A stretch of 5,997 nucleotides of DNA. Source: Microbacteriaceae bacterium UBA4731. Lineage in GTDB: Bacteria; Actinomycetota; Actinomycetes; Actinomycetales; Microbacteriaceae. Made by a program: the position numbers and the translations under genes. The notes under the pieces are model-generated. The model was not told the DNA's origin. It was given only the letters and a program-made list of their open reading frames with translations, and did no database searches. Below are positions 1 through 4,441 of the stretch, piece after piece. The stretch is taken from contig DHJB01000053.1 in assembly GCA_002404115.1 (NCBI GenBank), forward strand, positions 14,807 to 20,803, in the 5' to 3' direction. Positions within the stretch are counted from its first letter, which is position 1. Every line of letters starts with the position of its first letter.

Positions 1-348
1 AACTGCTCGCCGTCGTTCAACTGGAAGTCCCACCTCAACGACGCGCAGATCGAAGCCTTCCAGCGCGAACTCGCGAAGGCCGGTTACACCTTCCAGTTCA
101 TCACCCTGGCCGGTTTCCACTCGCTCAACCACTCCATGTTCACCCTGGCCAAGGGCTACAACGAACGCCAGATGAGTGCCTACGTCGAACTCCAGGAGGC
201 CGAATTCGCCTCCGAGAAGGACGGCTACACCGCCACCCGCCACCAGCGGGAGGTCGGCACCGGCTACTTCGACAAGATCGCCACCGCGCTCAACCCCACC
301 AGCGCGACCCTCGCCCTCGTCGGTTCCACAGAGGCCGAGCAGTTCTAA
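1..348 (+). CDS. aceA: Isocitrate lyase, C-terminal 115 residues (5' end outside window)
   Basis: Isocitrate lyase cleaves isocitrate to glyoxylate and succinate, the first step of the glyoxylate bypass, in the cytoplasm. The reading frame is open from base 1 and ends at TAA 346-348. The visible fragment starts with NCSPSFNW, which matches the conserved active-site segment of the family (Asn-Cys-Ser-Pro-Ser, residues 313-317 in M. tuberculosis Icl1). The rest follows the mycobacterial-type C-terminus closely, including [26 protein letters not shown] and [17 protein letters not shown]. The short tail ending in STEAEQF is typical of actinobacterial enzymes of about 430 aa, so roughly 300 residues, including the catalytic Cys loop, lie upstream. 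The gene sits 61 nt before aceB on the same strand, the usual pairing for this pathway. Only the missing 5' part limits the call. Confidence 0.97.
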   Translation, partial: NCSPSFNWKSHLNDAQIEAFQRELAKAGYTFQFITLAGFHSLNHSMFTLAKGYNERQMSAYVELQEAEFASEKDGYTATRHQREVGTGYFDKIATALNPTSATLALVGSTEAEQF

Positions 349-354
349 GCACCC

Positions 355-382
355 CGGGCGGCCGGGGCATCCCGGCCGTCCG
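355..382 (+). promoter_or_regulatory. GC-rich hairpin between aceA and aceB
   Basis: Bases 355-366 pair with 371-382 around a GCAT loop (367-370). The core CGGCCGGG/CCCGGCCG (359-366 with 371-378) is perfect, and four further pairs, one of them G-U, extend it to 12 bp. No T-run follows, so it is not a canonical intrinsic terminator. A partial terminator, or an mRNA processing or 3'-end stabiliser for aceA, is inference. Confidence 0.6.
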
Positions 383-395
383 CACCCAACATTCC

Positions 396-401
396 AAGGA
401 G
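396..401 (+). promoter_or_regulatory. Ribosome binding site that sets the aceB start
   Basis: AAGGAG lies 8 nt before the ATG at 410. The same frame is open back to 176 and overlaps aceA there, but only the 410 ATG has a good Shine-Dalgarno, and family similarity begins after it. Confidence 0.85.
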
Positions 402-409
402 ACAAGACC

Positions 410-2068
<1,659 letters not shown>

Positions 2069-2089
2069 CACCACGCACGCACCGCGACA

Positions 2090-2139
2090 GCGGGTAACGT
2101 GTCGCTTCGATTCCCCCCTCGAAGCGACAGGTTGCCCGC
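2090..2139 (+). terminator. Long hairpin downstream of aceB, possible terminator or dispersed palindrome
   Basis: TGTCGCTTCGA (2100-2110) and TCGAAGCGACA (2119-2129) are perfectly complementary around a C-rich 8-nt loop. After one G/G mismatch (2099/2130), nine more pairs (2090-2098 with 2131-2139, one G-U) extend the stem to 20 of 21 positions. It starts 22 nt after the aceB stop. There is no T-tract on either side, so termination is inferred from strength and position. The alternative is a genome-wide repetitive palindrome (REP-like). Confidence 0.65.
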
Positions 2140-2219
2140 CTTCGCGTGTGCGGGGTCAGGGGGCGCGAGGGGGCTGCGCGGCCTTGACGCTGGCGTAGGC
2201 GGCCGACGCACCCGCATCG

Positions 2220-2225
2220 TAGGCT
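2220..2225 (+). promoter_or_regulatory. -10 box of a probable leaderless promoter
   Basis: TAGGCT fits the actinobacterial TANNNT -10 pattern and ends 6 nt before the ATG at 2232, which puts the expected transcription start on or next to the start codon. No convincing -35 lies 16-18 nt upstream, and the 5' flank of the ATG has no Shine-Dalgarno. Confidence 0.6.
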
Positions 2226-2231
2226 GACGGG

Positions 2232-2774
2232 ATGACGCTGATCATCCGCCAGGCCATTCCGACGAATGCCGCGGCCCTGGCCGAGCTGGCCGCCGCGACC
2301 TTCGCGCTGGCCTGCCCTCCCGGCACCCCGCCGGAGTCGATCGCGGAGTTCATCGCGGAGCACCTGAGCGTGCAGCGCTTCGCCGGCTACCTTGCCGACC
2401 CGGCCAGGGACATCCGTCTGGCGTACGACGACGACGTCGCTGCCGGTTATACGATGCTCATTTTCGGCGAGCCCGGAGACGCGGATGTCGCCGCCGCGAT
2501 CACCCACCGGCCGACCGTCGAGCTGAGCAAGGTTTACGTGCGCAGCGGCCACCACGGCGCCGGGCTTGCCGCGCCGCTCATGGCAGCGACCCTTGAGGCG
2601 GCCGGCGCAGGCGGCGCTGCCGGCGTCTGGCTGGGGGTCAACCAGCGCAACGCGCGCGCGATCCGCTTCTACGAGAAGAGCGGATTCGCCGTTGTCGGGG
2701 CCAAGACCTTCATGGTCGGCCCCGAGCCGCAGGAGGACTTCGTGATGGAACAGGCGCTCCACGGCGCCAGATAA
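2232..2774 (+). CDS. GNAT-family N-acetyltransferase, PaiA-like
   Basis: This is a 180-aa single-domain acetyltransferase predicted to move an acetyl group from acetyl-CoA to an amine; the substrate cannot be read from sequence. The N-terminal strand and helix (residues 2-25, IRQAIPTNAAALAELAAATF) are typical. Motif A is at about 98-117 (LSKVYVRSGHHGAGLAAPL); its acetyl-CoA pyrophosphate loop HGAGLA has His in place of the usual Arg or Gln. Motif B is at 133-152 and ends in NARAIRFYEKSGF, with Y147 in the usual general-acid position. The C-terminus MVGPEPQEDFVMEQAL resembles the VGD..QTD..M ending of PaiA-type polyamine acetyltransferases; that closer assignment is inference. The start is supported by a -10 box immediately upstream, giving a leaderless mRNA. 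It is separated from aceB by a strong hairpin, so it is probably an independent unit. Confidence 0.9.
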   Translation: MTLIIRQAIPTNAAALAELAAATFALACPPGTPPESIAEFIAEHLSVQRFAGYLADPARDIRLAYDDDVAAGYTMLIFGEPGDADVAAAITHRPTVELSKVYVRSGHHGAGLAAPLMAATLEAAGAGGAAGVWLGVNQRNARAIRFYEKSGFAVVGAKTFMVGPEPQEDFVMEQALHGAR

Positions 2775-2820
2775 GCAAGGGCTCCAGCTGAGGCCGGCAC
2801 GGTCTATGCGTTTACATTCA

Positions 2821-2859
2821 TGCGTCAGTCCTGCGCCACGCGACTGATTTGTGCGTCAG
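2821..2859. repeat. Paired TGCGTCAG direct repeats enclosing an inverted repeat
   Basis: TGCGTCAG occurs at 2821-2828 and again at 2852-2859, 31 bp apart, about three helical turns. TCAGTC (2825-2830) and GACTGA (2842-2847) form an inverted repeat with 11 bp between. The spacing would suit a regulator binding one DNA face. No regulator family is identifiable, and chance cannot be excluded for 6-8-mers. Confidence 0.35.
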
Positions 2860-2889
2860 GCGACAGGAGCACGACGAAATTCGTAGGAT
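2860..2889 (+). promoter_or_regulatory. Candidate promoter P1 upstream of the surface cassette
   Basis: GCGACA (2860-2865, four of six matches to TTGACA) is followed after 18 bp by TAGGAT (2884-2889), a good TANNNT -10 box. It lies directly after the second TGCGTCAG copy. It would start transcription near 2896, giving a leader of about 300 nt before the first cassette gene. Confidence 0.35.
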
Positions 2890-2918
2890 ACCCGGGCTCT
2901 CGAACAGCATGCCGCCGG

Positions 2919-2938
2919 ACGCGCCGTTACCGGCGCGT
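2919..2938 (+). promoter_or_regulatory. Perfect 8-bp GC hairpin
   Basis: ACGCGCCG (2919-2926) pairs with CGGCGCGT (2931-2938) around TTAC. It lies between candidate promoters P1 and P2. Without a T-run, a terminator or attenuator role is only possible. Confidence 0.45.
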
Positions 2939-2961
2939 GCCTCACTCTGGGGGTAAGGCCG

Positions 2962-2993
2962 GGACAGACTGATCTGTCTGTCCTAGATATAGT
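2962..2993 (+). promoter_or_regulatory. Candidate promoter P2 overlapped by an inverted-repeat operator
   Basis: TATAGT (2988-2993) matches five of six -10 bases, with CAGACT (2965-2970) 17 bp upstream as a weak -35. An alternative reading is GGGACA (2961-2966) with TAGATA (2984-2989), also 17 bp apart. A perfect inverted repeat, GGACAGAC (2962-2969) and GTCTGTCC (2976-2983) with a 6-bp spacer, covers the -35 and spacer. A further GACAG lies at 2998-3002, near the expected start. The layout suits repression or activation at the promoter; the regulator is unknown. Confidence 0.45.
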
Positions 2994-3101
2994 TTCTGAC
3001 AGGGGATGGCGTAGCAGTCGGAGCAGCCGAAAGGCGAAACCGTTTGCGCAGATCTCGGTCCGGCTTGTCCGGGCGGGGAACACCAGATCAGACTTCGTGC
3101 C

Positions 3102-3111
3102 TATCGCGATA
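3102..3111. repeat. 10-bp perfect palindrome TATCGCGATA
   Basis: TATCGCGATA is its own reverse complement and is flanked by CGTG (3096-3099) and CACG (3113-3116), which are also complementary. It lies in the presumed leader. It could be a small operator; a 10-bp palindrome alone is weak evidence. Confidence 0.3.
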
Positions 3112-3171
3112 TCACGCTCAAAACCTCAGTACGCAGCTCAGCTCCAACTTCGGGGAACGGCCTGCAACTAA

Positions 3172-3188
3172 CGACATCCTGGATGTCG
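3172..3188 (+). promoter_or_regulatory. Inverted repeat abutting the gene 1 ribosome binding site
   Basis: CGACATCC (3172-3179) and GGATGTCG (3181-3188) are perfect reverse complements around a single T. As DNA this is a 17-bp operator-like palindrome. As RNA it can form a 6-bp stem with a 5-nt loop that ends 2 nt before the Shine-Dalgarno at 3191. Either a protein operator or a translational or mRNA-stability hairpin is possible. Confidence 0.5.
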
Positions 3189-3190
3189 CG

Positions 3191-3196
3191 AAGGGA
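3191..3196 (+). promoter_or_regulatory. Ribosome binding site for gene 1
   Basis: AAGGGA is 6 nt before ATG 3203. It decides the start: the frame stays open to a TTG at 3044, but that has no ribosome site and would place 53 unrelated residues before the export signal. Confidence 0.8.
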
Positions 3197-3202
3197 ACGA
3201 TC

Positions 3203-3778
3203 ATGAACAAGCTCCTCAAGGGTGCAATCGCCGGCGCTGCTGGTGTGGCCCTCCTCCTCGGCGGCGCAGGCACGTTCGCGCTGTGGAACGACTCGGCAAA
3301 CCTCGACACCGGGACGATCACTGCCGGTAACCTCTCCGTTGCCCTCGATTCGACCGGCGTCTGGGCTGACCAGAACGGTGACATCACCGATATCGGCGCT
3401 TACCGGATCGTTCCGGGTGACGTCCTGACGTACACGCAGGACGTCACGGTCACCGCTGACGGGGACAACCTGACGGCCGAGCTGGGGCTCGCCGACGCTT
3501 CGGTCACGGCGACGACCCCGGGCAACCTCGCTGATGACACCCTCGCCGCGTACCTCAACGATCCCGACAACCACAGTGTCACGACGGCGGACCTGGCTCC
3601 CGCCACGACCCCCGCCACCTACGTCGTACAGTCCGGAACACATGCAGTGACCGTCGTCGTGACGCTCACGTTCCCCGCCGGTACGCTCGACGACGGCAGT
3701 AACGACGCCAAGCTCGGATCCGTGGACCTGGACAACCTCCTCGTCACCCTGAACCAGACCCAGACCCAGCCGCTCTAG
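3203..3778 (+). CDS. SipW/TasA-type exported protein, probable major fibre subunit (gene 1)
   Basis: This 191-aa secreted protein has an alternate-type (SipW-cognate) signal: short basic start MNKLLK, hydrophobic stretch at about 8-25, then FALWNDSA (25-32) and DTGTITAGNLSVAL (35-48). That is the family pattern of a Trp-Asn-x-Ser-Ala block followed by T-I-T-x-G. The mature part has RIVPGDVLTYTQDVTV at 68-83 and GDNLTAELG at 87-95, characteristic of the actinobacterial alternate-signal exported proteins related to TasA and camelysin. I count 22 Asp/Glu against 4 Lys/Arg and no Cys, so it is a very acidic, probably all-beta protein. By family, B. subtilis TasA forms biofilm matrix fibres after SipW cleavage; a fibre role here is inference. 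The small size, first place in the cassette, long leader upstream and hairpin downstream fit a major subunit made in excess. Confidence 0.85.
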   Translation: MNKLLKGAIAGAAGVALLLGGAGTFALWNDSANLDTGTITAGNLSVALDSTGVWADQNGDITDIGAYRIVPGDVLTYTQDVTVTADGDNLTAELGLADASVTATTPGNLADDTLAAYLNDPDNHSVTTADLAPATTPATYVVQSGTHAVTVVVTLTFPAGTLDDGSNDAKLGSVDLDNLLVTLNQTQTQPL

Positions 3779-3789
3779 CCGGCAGAACC

Positions 3790-3821
3790 AGTGCGCCCGC
3801 CGGCCCGACGACGGGCGCACT
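3790..3821 (+). terminator. Hairpin between gene 1 and gene 2, probable partial terminator
   Basis: AGTGCGCCCG (3790-3799) pairs perfectly with CGGGCGCACT (3812-3821) around a 12-nt loop, starting 11 nt after the gene 1 stop. Only TTCC and a pyrimidine-rich stretch follow. Since genes 2 and 3 continue on the same strand with no obvious promoter of their own, partial termination or stabilisation of the gene 1 mRNA is the likelier role. Confidence 0.65.
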
Positions 3822-3854
3822 TCCATCAGTTCTACCTCTCACCTCAGGAATCGC

Positions 3855-3862
3855 GGAAGGGG
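3855..3862 (+). promoter_or_regulatory. Ribosome binding site that sets the gene 2 start
   Basis: GGAAGGGG ends 9 nt before ATG 3872. The in-frame ATG at 3863 touches it and is too close. The GTG at 3791 lies inside the intergenic hairpin. Confidence 0.7.
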
Positions 3863-3871
3863 ATGTGCCGG

Positions 3872-4438
3872 ATGTCCTCATCGCCACCGGACAGGACTCG
3901 CTCCTTCCGCTCGATGACCAAGGCCGTCGCCTCGGTCGCCGTCGCGATCTGCCTCGCCGTCCTGGCGGCAGGGGGCGCGTACGCCCTCCTTAACTCGAGC
4001 GCTTCCACAGAGTCGGCGGCGACGATCACATCGGGGACGGCCGCCCTCGCGGTCTCGCCGCTCACCATGTCGACGACGGCGCTCTATCCCGGCCTCATCA
4101 CGTACGGCGCGGCGACGGTCACGAACACCGGTGACGTCCCGCTCTCTGTGCGAATCACCGGGCTGACCTCACCGACGGCGACCACGCCTTTCTCCCAGTC
4201 GCTCACGATCGGCGTGGGCATCGTGGCCTCACCGGCCGCGTGTTCGAACGGCACCTTCACGCCGGCGTGGACGGGAACGTTCCCCTCGGCGACGACCGCA
4301 GTTGTCGGGTCCGCGCTAGCCGTCGGCAGCTCCGCAACATTCTGCGTATCCGTGGCGATGCCCCTGACCGCCGTCCCCGGGAGCCAGGGGCAATCGGCCG
4401 CGAACTTCGGGATCCTCATCGACGGAATCCAGGACTGA
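3872..4438 (+). CDS. Small exported protein with SipW/TasA-like signal, probable minor subunit (gene 2)
   Basis: This 188-aa protein is not one I can name. A basic N-terminus (RTRSFRSMTK, 8-17) leads into one hydrophobic segment at about 18-38, then AYALLNSSASTESAATITSGTAALAV (given in parts: AYALLNSSAS at 36-45, ATITSGTAAL at 50-59). This parallels the gene 1 signature with Leu in place of Trp. The mature domain is Thr/Ser/Ala-rich with predicted beta character, contains ATVTNTGDVPLSV (81-93), and has two cysteines, C124 and C158, that could form a disulfide once exported. C27 lies in the hydrophobic segment without a lipobox. The same domain and cysteine spacing recur in gene 3, which starts 3 nt after this stop. 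A minor subunit, nucleator or anchor of the fibre is inferred from context; an unrelated secreted protein is possible. Confidence 0.8.
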   Translation: MSSSPPDRTRSFRSMTKAVASVAVAICLAVLAAGGAYALLNSSASTESAATITSGTAALAVSPLTMSTTALYPGLITYGAATVTNTGDVPLSVRITGLTSPTATTPFSQSLTIGVGIVASPAACSNGTFTPAWTGTFPSATTAVVGSALAVGSSATFCVSVAMPLTAVPGSQGQSAANFGILIDGIQD

Positions 4439-4441
4439 GCC

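Larger units (their letters stand above)
2775..3202. other. 428-nt intergenic regulatory region, no gene seen
   Basis: No open frame here has plausible codon use or a ribosome site. The stretch separates the acetyltransferase from the exported-protein cassette. It contains an 8-mer direct repeat, a perfect 8-bp hairpin, two candidate promoters, an inverted repeat over the second promoter, a 10-bp palindrome and a 17-bp inverted repeat next to a Shine-Dalgarno. Each is listed separately. There is no clear T-rich terminator after the acetyltransferase. Confidence 0.7.

Noticed and set aside
2152..2173. G-quadruplex candidate with runs GGGG, GGGGG, GGGGG
   Set aside because: Only three runs of three or more G are present; a fourth is missing, so a stable quadruplex is not supported.
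2184..2212. TTGACG as a -35 box for the acetyltransferase
   Set aside because: The only good -10, TAGGCT, is 30 bp away, and nothing resembling a -10 is present at 16-18 bp.
3015..3060. Cyclic di-GMP (GEMM-type) riboswitch suggested by a GAAA tetraloop next to GGCGAAACC
   Set aside because: The rest of the conserved core, including the GACGCAAAGCC block and second stem, is not recognisable in the leader.
3074..3158. Two CGGGGAAC copies as ECF sigma -35 elements
   Set aside because: Neither is followed at the usual 16-18 bp by a CGT-type -10. They are noted only as a short repeat.
3944..3960. Lipoprotein signal at C27 of gene 2
   Set aside because: The residues before the Cys (V-A-I) do not form a lipobox, and the hydrophobic segment continues after the Cys.
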